From: Kitasatospora phosalacinea
Lineage (GTDB): Bacteria > Actinomycetota > Actinomycetes > Streptomycetales > Streptomycetaceae
Length of the DNA stretch: 64,000 bases
Reading direction: 5' to 3'
Assembly: GCF_000717185.1 (NCBI RefSeq)
Contig: NZ_JNYE01000078.1
Location: forward strand, 1-64,000
The notes beneath the pieces were generated by a model. It saw only the letters and a program-made list of their open reading frames with translations, made no database searches and was not told the DNA's origin. Each line of letters opens with the position of its first letter. Within the stretch, counting starts at the first letter, position 1. The position numbers were made by a program, and so were the translations under genes. Positions 36,533 to 46,100 of this stretch are shown here, one piece after another.

Positions 36533-37978
36533 CTAGGACCCCGCGCCCTCGCGCTTGCGGATGTGCAGCTGGCGGGCCGCCTCGGCGGTCGAGCCGGACA
36601 GCGACGGGTAGACCGTGAAGGCGCTCGCGACCTGCTCCACCGTCAGGTTGTTGTCCACCGCCAGCGAGATGGAGTGGATCAGCTCGGAGGCGCGCGGGGC
36701 TACCACCACGCCGCCGACCACGATGCCGGTGCCGGGGCGGGCGAACAGCTTCACGAAGCCGTCCCGGATGCCCTGCATCTTGGCGCGCGGGTTGCCGCGC
36801 AGCGGGAGCTTGACCTCGACGGCGTCCATCTTCCCGCAGGACACGTCGGCGTGGGTGTAGCCGACGGTGGCGATCTCCGGGTCGGTGAACACGTTGGACG
36901 CCACGGTCTTCAGGTTCAGCGGCTGCACCGCGTCGCCGAGCGCGTGGTACATCGCGATCCGGCCCTGCATGGCGGCCACCGAGGCCAGCATGAAGACGCC
37001 GGTGCAGTCGCCCGCCGCGTACACGCCGGGGGCGGAGGTGCGGGAGACCCGGTCGACCTTGATCTGGCCCCAGTCGTTGACCGCGACCCCGGCCTCCTCC
37101 AGGCCCAGGTCCGCGGTGTTGGGGATGGAGCCGACCGCCATCAGACAGTGCGTGCCGGTGATCACCTTGCCGTCGGCCAGGGTCACCTCCACCCGGTCGC
37201 CGATCCTCTTGGCGCTCTCCGCGCGGGAGCGGCTCATCACGTTCATGCCGCGGCGGCGGAACACGTCCTCCAGCACCTCGGCGGCGTCCGGGTCCTCGCC
37301 GGGGAGCACCCGGTCGCGCGAGGAGACCAGCGTGACGTCCGAGCCGAGCGCCTGGTAGGCGCCGGCGAACTCGGCGCCGGTGACGCCGGAGCCGACCACG
37401 ATCAGCTCGCGCGGCAGCTCCTCCAGGTCGTACACCTGCGTCCAGGCGAGGATCCGCTCGCCGTCCGGCTGGGCGTCGGGCAGCTCGCGCGGGCGGACGC
37501 CGGTGGCGATCAGCACCGCGTCGGCGCGCACCGACTCGACGCCGCCGTCGGCGAGGTCGACCAGCACCTCGCGGGAGCCGTCGATCGCCTGGCCGCCGGT
37601 GCCGAGCCGGCCGCGGCCGCGCAGCACGGTGACCCCGGCGCGGGTGACCGCCTGGGTGATGTCGTGGGACTGGGCGATCGCCAGGCGCTTCACGCGCCGG
37701 TTGACCTTGCCGAGGTCGACGCCGACCACCCGGGCCGGGTCGGCCGGGTCCGGCGTGCCGTCCGCGACCAGGATGCCGAGTTCCTCGTAGGAGCTGTCGA
37801 AGCTGGTCATCACCTCGGCGGTGGCGATCAGCGTCTTCGACGGCACGCAGTCCGTCAGCACCGCCGATCCGCCCAGACCGTCGCGGTCGACGACGGTCAC
37901 CTCCGCGCCGAGCTGGGCGGCCACGAGGGCCGCCTCGTATCCGCCTGGTCCGCCACCGATGATCACGATCCGAGTCAC
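36533..37978 (-). CDS. lpdA: LpdA-type NAD(P)H-quinone dehydrogenase (flavoprotein disulfide reductase family)
   Basis: 481 aa from the GTG at 37978; an in-frame ATG at 37987 would overlap the -10-like GACAAT, so GTG is preferred. FAD-binding IVIIGGGPGGYEAALVA, NAD-binding LIVVGSGVTGAEFAGAY and second FAD motif PGVYAAGDCTG are clear. The redox-disulfide segment reads GGSAVLTDCVPSK: the first Cys of the lipoamide dehydrogenase CxxxxC pair is Ala. It therefore cannot be a dihydrolipoamide dehydrogenase. As for M. tuberculosis Rv3303c, a quinone reductase activity is expected. Confidence 0.9.
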   Translation of the reverse strand: MTRIVIIGGGPGGYEAALVAAQLGAEVTVVDRDGLGGSAVLTDCVPSKTLIATAEVMTSFDSSYEELGILVADGTPDPADPARVVGVDLGKVNRRVKRLAIAQSHDITQAVTRAGVTVLRGRGRLGTGGQAIDGSREVLVDLADGGVESVRADAVLIATGVRPRELPDAQPDGERILAWTQVYDLEELPRELIVVGSGVTGAEFAGAYQALGSDVTLVSSRDRVLPGEDPDAAEVLEDVFRRRGMNVMSRSRAESAKRIGDRVEVTLADGKVITGTHCLMAVGSIPNTADLGLEEAGVAVNDWGQIKVDRVSRTSAPGVYAAGDCTGVFMLASVAAMQGRIAMYHALGDAVQPLNLKTVASNVFTDPEIATVGYTHADVSCGKMDAVEVKLPLRGNPRAKMQGIRDGFVKLFARPGTGIVVGGVVVAPRASELIHSISLAVDNNLTVEQVASAFTVYPSLSGSTAEAARQLHIRKREGAGS

Positions 37979-38042
37979 GTGCCCCATTGTCCCGCATGCC
38001 GGAACCGATTCCACGCCGGGGCCGTTGTTGTTCCCCTCCCGG

Positions 38043-38627
38043 TCAGCCGGTCTGCCGGATCGAGGCCCCGACGAGCAGCCCGTTGGACACCGTGTAGGTG
38101 CCCTCGTAGGTCTTCGTGCTGCCGTCGGTCTGCACCGCGTAGATCACCGCGCGGACCTGGCCCGAGCCGAACTCGCTGCTGGTGCCGAGGTAGATCCTCG
38201 CCGTGGTGGCGTAGCCCTTCACCCAGCCGTCGTAGTCGCTGCCGCCGATGTACTTCCCGCCCAGCGCCCAGGCCGCGGCGTAGTCGTGGTCGGTGATGTC
38301 CTCGTAGTACTGGGTGACCACGGCGGTGGCGTTGGTGAGCGTCGGGTTGCCGCCCCGCGCGGTGGTGACCGTGACGGTCGGGTTCGGCGTGACGGTCGGG
38401 TTCGGCGTGGCGGTGACCGTCCGCGGGGTGACGGTGACCGTCGGGGTCGGGGTCGGGGTGACGGTGACCGTCGGCGTCGGGGTCGGCGTCGCGGTGACCG
38501 TCACCGCAGCCGGCGGGCTGGCTCCCGCCTGCCCGCCGCTGCCGCCGTTCGACCCGCAGCCGACCGCGGTCGCCAGCAGCACCGCCGCCACGACCGGGAC
38601 ACCCGCCACCACCGGTAGTTGTCGCAT
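38043..38627 (-). CDS. lipoprotein with Val/Thr/Pro repeat linker
   Basis: 194 aa from the ATG at 38627-38625 (GGGAG upstream). A lipoprotein signal ends in TAVGC, then a linker of about 50 residues is built from PTPTPTVTVTP and PNPTVTPNPTVT units. These are encoded by GACGGT/GGGGTC-type DNA repeats. The C-terminal domain of about 95 residues (ATAVVTQYYEDITDHDYAAAW, GGKYIGGSDYDGWVKGYA, YEGTYTVSNGLLVGASIRQ) resembles the NTF2-like fold of secreted actinobacterial proteins. Function unknown; the extracellular location is secure. Confidence 0.8.
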   Translation of the reverse strand: MRQLPVVAGVPVVAAVLLATAVGCGSNGGSGGQAGASPPAAVTVTATPTPTPTVTVTPTPTPTVTVTPRTVTATPNPTVTPNPTVTVTTARGGNPTLTNATAVVTQYYEDITDHDYAAAWALGGKYIGGSDYDGWVKGYATTARIYLGTSSEFGSGQVRAVIYAVQTDGSTKTYEGTYTVSNGLLVGASIRQTG

Positions 38628-38748
38628 CAGGACGCTCCCGTCCGGCGCGCACCCCGCCCCCGACCCGACGGGTCCGCCCGCGGGGTGAGACCTCCCTCCA
38701 CGGTAGGCCCGCTCCGGACGCGCAGCCCGGTGGACCGTCCCGCTCCCG

Positions 38749-38754
38749 TAGGCT
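38749..38754 (+). promoter_or_regulatory. -10 element, likely leaderless
   Basis: TAGGCT ends 6 nt before the ATG at 38761, with no Shine-Dalgarno between them. Confidence 0.45.
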
Positions 38755-38760
38755 GGCGCC

Positions 38761-39198
38761 ATGTCGCTCTACGCCGCCTACGCCACCAACCTCGACGCCC
38801 GGCAGATGTCCCGCCGCGCCCCGCACTCCCCGCTGCGCGGCACCGGCTGGCTGCCCGGCTGGCGGCTGACCTTCGGCGGCGAGCAGCTCGGCTGGGAGGG
38901 CTCGCTGGCCACCGTGGTGGAGGACGAGAAGGAGCAGGTCTTCGTCTCGCTCTACGACGTCGCCCCGATGGACGCGGACGGCCTGGACCGCTGGGAGGGC
39001 GTGCAGCTCGGCATCTACCGCAAGGTGAAGCTGCGCGCGCAGACCCTGGACGGCGAGGTCGCGGTCTGGACGTACGTGCTGAACGACTACGAGGGCGGGC
39101 TGCCCGCCGCCCGCTACCTGGGCCTGATCGCGGACGCGGCGGAGAGCGCCGGTGCCCCCGACGACTACGTGCTGGACCTGCGCCGCCGCCCCTGCTGA
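38761..39198 (+). CDS. gamma-glutamylcyclotransferase-family protein
   Basis: 145 aa. The N-terminal SLYAAYATNLDARQM is the family's substrate loop (YGSNL-like), followed by GTGWLPGWRLTFGG, VFVSLYDVAPMDADGLDRWEGV with the catalytic acidic residue of the fold, and ARYLGLIADAAES. The fold releases 5-oxoproline from gamma-glutamyl amines or peptides, but small bacterial members have varied or unknown substrates. Single domain of normal size. Confidence 0.85.
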   Translation: MSLYAAYATNLDARQMSRRAPHSPLRGTGWLPGWRLTFGGEQLGWEGSLATVVEDEKEQVFVSLYDVAPMDADGLDRWEGVQLGIYRKVKLRAQTLDGEVAVWTYVLNDYEGGLPAARYLGLIADAAESAGAPDDYVLDLRRRPC

Positions 39199-39318
39199 CG
39201 GGCGCGCCGCCCCTCGCCGGCCGTGGTGGGTTCCGCCGGGAACCCTTGCCGCCGCGGGGACGAATGCCGTGCTTCCACGCAATCCGGGTAACGATCCGGC
39301 ATGGCCTGGGCGTGCTGT

Positions 39319-39348
39319 CTACGCGCGTAGGCAGATTTGACCTATCCT
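39319..39348 (+). promoter_or_regulatory. operator CTACGCGCGTAG and -10 of purine nucleoside phosphorylase
   Basis: A perfect 12-bp palindrome (39319-39330) overlaps the -35 position of a TATCCT -10 (39343-39348) that ends 7 nt before the GTG. The same palindrome precedes deoC at 63656, in a similar arrangement, so a shared repressor of nucleoside genes is likely. Confidence 0.65.
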
Positions 39349-39355
39349 CGACCGT

Positions 39356-40189
39356 GTGAACGCATCTCCTCAGACGGTCGTCTCCGCCGACCCCTACGCC
39401 GCCGCCCGGGGCGCCGCCGACCGGCTGCGCGAACTCACCGGCGCCGAGCGCCACGACGTCGCCCTGGTGATGGGCTCCGGCTGGGTGCCGGCCGCCGACG
39501 CCCTGGGCGAGACACTCGCGGAGTTCCCGGTCACCGACCTGCCCGGCTTCCCCGCCCCCGCGGTGGCCGGCCACGCCGGGACCATCCGCTCGGTGCGGAT
39601 CCCCGGCGCGGGCGAGGAGCGCCGGGCCCTGGTCTTCCTCGGCCGCAACCACTACTACGAGGGCCACGGCGTGGCCACCGTGGTGCACGGCGTGCGCACC
39701 GCCGCCGCGGCGGGCTGCCGGACGATCGTGCTCACCAACGGCTGCGGCGGCCTGCGCGAGGGCTGGGTCCCCGGCCAGCCGGTGCTGATCAGCGACCACA
39801 TCAACCTGACCGCGGACTCCCCGATCGTCGGCGCCAACTTCGTCGACCTCACCGACCTGTACTCCAAGCGCCTGCGCACCCTCTGCCGCGAGATCGACCC
39901 GTCCCTCGACGAGGCCGTCTACGTGCAGTTCCGCGGCCCGCACTACGAGACCCCGGCCGAGGTCAACATGGCCCGGGTGATCGGCGGCGAACTCGTCGGC
40001 ATGTCCACCACCCTGGAGGCCATCGCCGCCCGCGAGGCCGGCGCCGAGGTGCTCGGCATCTCGCTGGTCACCAACCTGGCCGCGGGCATCACCGGCGAGC
40101 CCCTCAACCACGCCGAGGTGCTGGAGGCCGGCAAGGCCTCCGCCGAGCGGATGGGCGCGCTGCTGGCGAAGGTCCTGGAGCGGATCTGA
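39356..40189 (+). CDS. purine-nucleoside phosphorylase (trimeric class)
   Basis: 277 aa, GTG start, probably leaderless. It splits inosine or guanosine (ribo- or deoxyribo-) with phosphate into base and sugar-1-phosphate. Family blocks: VALVMGSGW near residue 35, [55 protein letters not shown] and [22 protein letters not shown]. Length and motifs fit the low-molecular-mass trimeric PNPs, not the hexameric DeoD type. Followed by a phosphohexomutase/phosphopentomutase-like gene, which would process the sugar phosphate. Confidence 0.93.
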   Translation: MNASPQTVVSADPYAAARGAADRLRELTGAERHDVALVMGSGWVPAADALGETLAEFPVTDLPGFPAPAVAGHAGTIRSVRIPGAGEERRALVFLGRNHYYEGHGVATVVHGVRTAAAAGCRTIVLTNGCGGLREGWVPGQPVLISDHINLTADSPIVGANFVDLTDLYSKRLRTLCREIDPSLDEAVYVQFRGPHYETPAEVNMARVIGGELVGMSTTLEAIAAREAGAEVLGISLVTNLAAGITGEPLNHAEVLEAGKASAERMGALLAKVLERI

Positions 40190-40638
40190 CACCCCGGCGG
40201 GGGCCGGACTCCCGCCCCGCGCCGCCCGCCTGACGGAGAATCGGGTGATGTGGCGAGCAGCAGCACGGGGCGACGGGGCGGGAGCCGGACCGCCGCACCG
40301 GGACGGGGCCGGAGGCGGAGCGACGACGGCCGGCCCCGCGACCGGGCGGCCGGGCGACCGGCCGGAGCACGCCGGTCCGCAGAACCGGAACCGGCGCCGG
40401 CGCCGGCGCCGGGCGAACGGAAACCGGGCCCGCGGCACCGCGGCCATGCCGCTCGCCGGGCGCGGAGCGGCCCGGAGCCGGACGACCGGCGGAGCGGCCC
40501 GGCGCCGGCCGCCCGGCCCCGCACCGCGCCCCACCGCACGTCCTCGCCCTCGTTCCCGTCCGCACCCTCCGTACCTCTCCGCCCTCGTCCTCACACCTCT
40601 CTCACCCCTCGTCCTCACACCCCCAGGGAGCGGTCCGC
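40190..40638. other. 449-bp intergenic region, very GC-rich
   Basis: No credible gene: all open frames encode Arg/Pro/Ala-rich low-complexity peptides. It holds a GCCGGC-repeat block near 40390-40415, a pyrimidine-rich stretch from 40545, and a 15-bp direct repeat CCTCGTCCTCACACC at 40583 and 40607. AGGGAG at 40624 is the ribosome site of the next gene. Confidence 0.6.
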
Positions 40639-42336
40639 ATGTCGCAGGCACCCACCAACGACCTCCTCGACCGGGCCCGCGCCTGGCTGGCCGAGGACCC
40701 CGACCCGGAGACCCGGGCCGAGCTGACCGCGCTGCTGGCCGCCGCCGAGGGCCCGGAGGCCGAGGCGGAGGAGCGGATCGCCTGGTCCCGGCTGGCCGAA
40801 CGCTTCGCCGGACGCCTCCAGTTCGGCACCGCCGGGCTGCGCGGCGAGCTGGGCGCCGGGCCGATGCGGATGAACCGGGCCGTGGTGATCCGGGCCGCCG
40901 CCGGACTGGCCGGGTACGTCCGCAAGCACCCGGAACTCGGCGACCTGGTGGTGATCGGCTACGACGCCCGGCACAAGTCGTACGACTTCGCGCTGGACAC
41001 CGCCGCCGTGGTGGTCGGCGCCGGGCTGCGCGCCGCGCTGTTGCCCCGCGCACTGCCCACGCCCGTCCTCGCGTTCGCGATCCGGCAGCTGGGCGCGGCG
41101 GCCGGCGTGGTGGTGACCGCCAGCCACAACCCGCCGCAGGACAACGGCTACAAGGTGTACCTGGGCGACGGTTCGCAGATCGTCCCGCCCGCGGACGTCG
41201 ACATCGCCGCCGAGATCGACGCGCTGGGCGCGCTCGCCGACGTCCCGCGCGCGGGGGGCGGCTGGGAGGTGCTCGGGGACGACGTGCTCGCCGCCTACCT
41301 GGCCCGCGCCGTCTCCGTTCTGGACGCCGACGGGCCGCGCGAGCTGACCACCGTCTACACCCCGCTGCACGGCGTCGGCCGCGACATCCTGCTCGCCGCG
41401 TTCGCCGCCGCCGGGTTCCCCGCACCGACCGTGGTCGCCGAACAAGCCGAGCCGGACCCGGACTTCCCCACCGTCGCGTTCCCCAACCCGGAGGAGCCGG
41501 GCGCGATGGACCTCGCCTTCGCCACCGCCCGCGCGGCCCGCCCCGACCTGGTGATCGCCAACGACCCGGACGCCGACCGCTGCGCCGTCGCCGTCCCCAC
41601 CACCGACGGCGACTGGCGGATGCTGCGCGGCGACGAGGTCGGCGCGCTGCTCGGCGCGGCCGTCGCCGCCAAGGGCGCCACCGGCGTCTTCGCCACCACC
41701 ATCGTCTCCTCCACCCTGCTCGGCAAGATCGCCGCCGCGGCCGGCCTGGGCTACGCCGAAACCCTCACCGGCTTCAAGTGGATCGCCCGCGCCGAGGACA
41801 TCCGCTACGGCTACGAGGAGGCGCTCGGCTACTGCGTCGACCCGGAAGGCGTCCGCGACAAGGACGGCATCACCGCCGCCCTCCAGATCGCCGAACTCGC
41901 CGCGGGCCTCAAGCGCGACGGCCGCACCCTCACCGACCTCCTCGACGACCTCGCCCTCGCGCACGGCCTGCACGCCACCGACCAGCTCTCCGTCCGCGTC
42001 GACGACCTCACCGTCATCACCGACGCGATGACCACCCTCCGCGACAAGCCCCCCGTCGAACTCGCCGGCCTGACCGTCACCCGCGCCGACGACCTCACCG
42101 CCGGCGCCCCCGACCTCCCCCCGACCGACGGCCTCCGCTACCTCCTCACCGGCCCCGCCGTCACCTCCGCCCGCGTCGTCGTCCGCCCCTCCGGCACCGA
42201 GCCCAAGCTCAAGTGCTACCTGGAGACCGTCCTCCCGGTTGCCACCCCCGCCGACCTCCCGGCCGCCCGCGCCACCGCCCAGGAGCTGCTGGACGCCCTC
42301 AAGCGCGACTTCGCCACGGCGGCGGGGCTGGCCTGA
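40639..42336 (+). CDS. phospho-sugar mutase (phosphomannomutase/phosphopentomutase type)
   Basis: 565 aa. Alpha-D-phosphohexomutase superfamily: sugar-binding N-terminus FGTAGLRGELGAGP, phosphoserine loop VVVTASHNPPQDNGYK with S162, metal loop IANDPDADRCAVAV, specificity loop GYEEALGYCVDP (with VRDKDG) and phosphate loop VRPSGTEPKLKCYLE. In streptomycetes this paralogue follows purine nucleoside phosphorylase, so conversion of (deoxy)ribose-1-phosphate to the 5-phosphate is likely, feeding DeoC. Mannose or glucose phosphates cannot be excluded from sequence. Confidence 0.9.
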   Translation: MSQAPTNDLLDRARAWLAEDPDPETRAELTALLAAAEGPEAEAEERIAWSRLAERFAGRLQFGTAGLRGELGAGPMRMNRAVVIRAAAGLAGYVRKHPELGDLVVIGYDARHKSYDFALDTAAVVVGAGLRAALLPRALPTPVLAFAIRQLGAAAGVVVTASHNPPQDNGYKVYLGDGSQIVPPADVDIAAEIDALGALADVPRAGGGWEVLGDDVLAAYLARAVSVLDADGPRELTTVYTPLHGVGRDILLAAFAAAGFPAPTVVAEQAEPDPDFPTVAFPNPEEPGAMDLAFATARAARPDLVIANDPDADRCAVAVPTTDGDWRMLRGDEVGALLGAAVAAKGATGVFATTIVSSTLLGKIAAAAGLGYAETLTGFKWIARAEDIRYGYEEALGYCVDPEGVRDKDGITAALQIAELAAGLKRDGRTLTDLLDDLALAHGLHATDQLSVRVDDLTVITDAMTTLRDKPPVELAGLTVTRADDLTAGAPDLPPTDGLRYLLTGPAVTSARVVVRPSGTEPKLKCYLETVLPVATPADLPAARATAQELLDALKRDFATAAGLA

Positions 42337-42353
42337 CGAGCCGCCGCATCCGC

Positions 42354-42391
42354 ACCGAGGGCTCGGGGGCTTCGGCCCCCGAGCCCTCGGT
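42354..42391. terminator. stem-loop with TTCG loop between convergent genes
   Basis: A 17-bp perfect stem (ACCGAGGGCTCGGGGGC and complement) closed by TTCG, 17 nt after the mutase stop. A second GC hairpin follows at about 42393-42418. It terminates the mutase gene and, from the other side, the putative immunity gene. Confidence 0.9.
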
Positions 42392-42435
42392 CGGCGCCGC
42401 CCGGCCTGCGGGCGGCGCGGTCGCGCTTCCCGTGC

Positions 42436-43074
42436 TTACTCGTTCCGCGCGCCCCCCGCGTCCCCCTCCCAGGACGCGAGGGCCCGGGCAGCGACTTCCC
42501 GGTGGCCGTCGTGAACGCTTTCGGCCAGGACCGTCCGAATCATCGGCGAGACTTCGGAGCGGTACGAGTGGAGCCTGGGGTCGTCCAAAAGGTGGGCGGC
42601 CGCGAGAAGGGCGGCTTCCTGGACTTCCCCTGCCGGGGAATGCAGATGGGGAGCGACGCCGAGGAAAATCCTCGGACGGATTTCCTGAAACTCCCTGAAA
42701 AGGGTAGTGCGATCCGGCCCGAACCACTCTTCCAACTGCCGCTCCCGGTGGTCGCTTACGGTGTATGCCGATTCGGCCAGCCATGACAGGAGCCGCCGCC
42801 GGTGCTTGGGGTCCAGGAATTCACCGCTACCGGCGTCGTACAGCAGCGCGGCGACGTAGCAGGCGACCGGGGCAGTGGCGGAGCAGAGGGAACCCTGGTG
42901 GAGGACCTCTCCCCACAGGTGGTCAAGGGCGGCTTCTGCGGCGGCAGGCTCGCCGGACAGCAGTCCGGCCAGCTTCAGGGGGGTCTCGGGGGCAGCCGGG
43001 CCGTAGGCGTGCTCAAGGCCGGACCAATCGGTCTCCGCGAGGATCGCACGGGGGTCGGGGATTCTACTTTCCAC
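42436..43074 (-). CDS. putative immunity protein for the RHS toxin (HEAT-like)
   Basis: 212 aa from a GTG at 43074 with GAGAGG 8 nt upstream. All-helical composition; the opening AETDWSGLEHAYGPAAPETPLKLAGLLSGEPAAAEAALDHLWGEVLHQGSLCSATAPV (in part) matches a HEAT-repeat-like actinobacterial family. No signal peptide, so cytoplasmic. It lies 115 nt downstream of the RHS toxin stop on the same strand, and its base composition is clearly less GC-rich than the core genes, like the toxin tip. Position makes immunity the best guess. The family itself is not proof and resemblance to known DddA immunity proteins was not established. Confidence 0.65.
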   Translation of the reverse strand: MESRIPDPRAILAETDWSGLEHAYGPAAPETPLKLAGLLSGEPAAAEAALDHLWGEVLHQGSLCSATAPVACYVAALLYDAGSGEFLDPKHRRRLLSWLAESAYTVSDHRERQLEEWFGPDRTTLFREFQEIRPRIFLGVAPHLHSPAGEVQEAALLAAAHLLDDPRLHSYRSEVSPMIRTVLAESVHDGHREVAARALASWEGDAGGARNE

Positions 43075-43112
43075 GGAATTATCCTCTCACACAGCGGGGT
43101 GGAATCGGATCG

Positions 43113-43151
43113 GGCCCGCCCGCCCCCCGAAGCGGGGGAGACGGGCGGGCC
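43113..43151 (-). terminator. stem-loop between toxin and immunity genes
   Basis: GGCCCGCCCG/CGGGCGGGCC arms enclose a second CCCCC/GGGGG stem. It begins 38 nt past the toxin stop. It may stop or attenuate read-through into the immunity gene, which then needs its own promoter; a GATAAT-like hexamer sits just before the immunity ribosome site. Confidence 0.7.
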
Positions 43152-43189
43152 GTCGGTCAGGGATTCAACGGATGAAAACGAGCCGTCGG

Positions 43190-46100
43190 CTAGTTCCCCA
43201 CGAATGTCCCCGCCTTGTAGAATTTCCTGCCCCTCTGGAAGTAGACGGTGAGTGTTGATCCCGTCGGCAGCATGTCCCGGATGGTGGCGAGGCAGGTGTA
43301 GCAGACACCGCGCGGGTGGGTGATCATCAGGATCCCGCTCTTCACCTCGTCCTTGTATTTGTGCATGAGCGCCGCGGCTTGCGCCTCGACGTGGGTTTCC
43401 CAGCCTTCCTTGGCCCCCTTGGGGGGCTTGTAGCCGGGGTACGGCTTGCTCGACACCAGGTCGTGGTCGCTGTGGCCCTGCAGCCTGAGGAAGCCGCCGG
43501 TCGCACCCTCGTCCCCGGTGGAACCACCGGGGTTGGAGGAACGCGCCGCACTCTCCGACGCCCTCGCGTGGGCGCCTTCCTCTGCGGTCGGACAGTTGTG
43601 GACCAGCAGAGGTGTCGCGCCGGCCAGCACGTAGTACGTGTGGAGGTCTGCGACGGTGAGGTTGTACGCGCTGCTCGGCGGGGTGCCGTAGCTCCGGGTC
43701 GCGATGACGGTGACATCGGTGCCATCGACCGTGCGGAGCTCGTGACCGACGGGAACGTCGGTGGCGTCCACCCAGCTCCGGGACGTCTCGTCCCAGTAGG
43801 CGTGGTGGGCCGTGGACGTGATCTTCTCAAGCTCGGAGTCGGAACTCCCGCGAACCGTCAGATCGGTGAAATCGATGTCGTTGTGGCCGACGATGGTGGC
43901 CACGACCGGTTCGGGCCTGGTCTCACCGGTCTGCGGATCGGTGGCCAGAACCAGGTCGCCGAGTTCGAGCTGGTTGATCGGCTCGGTGCTTCCGTCAGCG
44001 AGTTGGACCAGCGTCCCCGCAGGGAAGCTGTTGCCGTTGATCGGGCATGAACCACCGCTGTCCGCCTTCGCGGCATCCGCTTCCACCGCCTTCGCGGCAT
44101 CCGCTTCAGCGGCCTTGGCCGCTTGCGCCTCGGCCTCCGCGACCTCCTTCTCGGTCTTGCGGGCGACGGAGAGCGCTTCCTCGGCTCCCTTGGCCACGCG
44201 TTCCGCGCTACGGATGGCGTCGTAGGCCTTCTCGCCCTCGCGCCACAGCTTGAATGCCTTGATGCCGACCTTGACGGCCTTGAAGACCTTGCTCCACGGA
44301 ACGAAGTTCAGGGCCGTGTTGACGCAGCCCATGACGTCGCCCTTGGTGAAGCAGTCGCGGGCGTCGTTGAAGCCGATCAGGTCGCCGACGACGTCGATGA
44401 TCTGCTTGACCAGTTCCTCGCGGGCCTGCTTGGCCTTGGCGAGCGCCGCGTCGGCGGCCTGCTTCTGCCGCAGGGCCTCGTTCTTGGCGCCCTGCGCGGC
44501 CTTGGAGGCCGGAGTGGTGCTCGAGGAATCCTTGCCGCTTCCACCGTTGCCCTGGTCGAGGCCGGTCTTCCCGGCGGCGTAGGCGTCCCAGCCGGCGGCC
44601 GACATGCAGCGGCCGGTGTCGTCGGGGATGCAGGTGCCGTCCGGGTCGGCGTGGTCGACGGGGTTGTTGTCGGCGTAGGCGTAGGCGTTCCACGACTGCG
44701 GGTCCGAGCCGTTGAAGACCGGGTCGACGGACAGGAAGCGCCCTGTCTTCGGGTCGTATTGTCGGGCGCCGAGGTTGGTGAATCCGGTGCCTTCGATGGT
44801 GCCGCCGACGAAGCCCTTGTCGCCGGCCCAGACGCCGTTGCCGGGCTGGGTGCCGCGGGCGTTGCCGAAGGGGTCGGTGGGGCGTCGGGCGACGGTCAGG
44901 TTGGCGGCGTCCAGTTGGACGCCGGCGGTGCCGTGCGGGTCGGACGCCTGGTAGTAGAGCACCGTGGCGCCGGCGTCGTCGGCGGTTCGGGTGATGGTCA
45001 GGCCGCCCGGAGCCGGGTAGTACCGGGTGGCGGTGGTCTTGCCGGTGGCGGTGTCGAGGGTGACCTCGTCGGTGCCCAGGTTGAGGGTGGTCTTGCCGCC
45101 CACGCGCCGGATCAGCTGGCTACCGTCCGGTCCGTAGACGTAGCTGGTGTCGGCGGCCGGGGCCGCGGTGTCGTGGACCTTGGTGAGCTTGCCCTGGTTG
45201 TCCCAGGTCAGCGTCTTGGTCCCGGTGGTGTCCGTGACGGACGTGGTGTTGCCGGTCGCGTCGTAGGTGGACGTGGTGACCTTGCTGGTGCCGTTCGCGC
45301 TGGTCTTGGAGGTGAGCAGCGCGTGGGGTCCGCCGGTGCCGCCGCCCGTGGTGGGGTCGTTGGTGGCGGTGTTGGGGCCGGGGGCGAAGGTCTGGTCGGT
45401 CTGCCGGTCGTTGACGACCGCGCCGGTGATGTCGTGCTGGACCAGCTTGGTGCGGTTGCCGGTCAGGTCGTAGGAGTAGGTCTGCCAGTAGGGGGCTGGG
45501 CCGCCGATCCGGGCCGAGGCGGTGGCCGCGGTGGGCTCGGTGGCGTTGGTGCAGCTGCCGATGCCCTGCACGGAGGGTGCGGGGGCGGTGGTGGTGGTGC
45601 CCTTGTCGGTCCAGGCCGAGCTGAGGCGGCCGAGGTAGTCGTAGGTGAAGCACTGCAGGTCGGTGGAGGTACCGTCCTGGACGGTCTTCGCCGAGGTCAT
45701 CGAACCCACCTTGTTGTAGGTGTAGTTCGTGAGGTCGACGTGGGTGGTGGCCGCGGTCTGCTTGTCCAGGGTGGACTGCACGACGTTGCCGGTGCCCGGG
45801 TCGTACTGCTGGGTGGAGACGACCTGCTTGCCGGACGCGCCCACCGTGGTGCGGGTGGGGCGGCCGAACGCGTCGTACTGCATGTCCTGGACGTAGTAGT
45901 CCAGGCCGCTGGAGGTCTGGAAGTTGCCGTCGACGTCGTAGGAGTTGCCGACGGTCTCGGCTGCCAGACCGCCCACCGCGGGCAGCGTGGTGCTCCTGGC
46001 CAGCCCGAGGACCAGCGAGTAGCTGTTCGTCCAGCTGTAGGTCTTGGCCAGCTTCTCTTCCTTGGCCACCGACGGGATCGTGATCGACGTCCCGGTCGGC

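Noticed and set aside
36533..37978. Dihydrolipoamide dehydrogenase (E3)
   Set aside because: The first redox Cys is Ala (GGSAVLTDC), so the disulfide cannot form; an LpdA-type quinone reductase is more consistent.
40245..42698. 817-codon plus-strand frame across the phospho-sugar mutase
   Set aside because: Arg/Pro-rich shadow of the mutase, which has all active-site motifs in another frame.
43586..44050. True protein-splicing intein in the RHS protein
   Set aside because: No homing endonuclease, and the extein after it is a toxin tip at the protein's end; a Hint autocleavage module explains it better.
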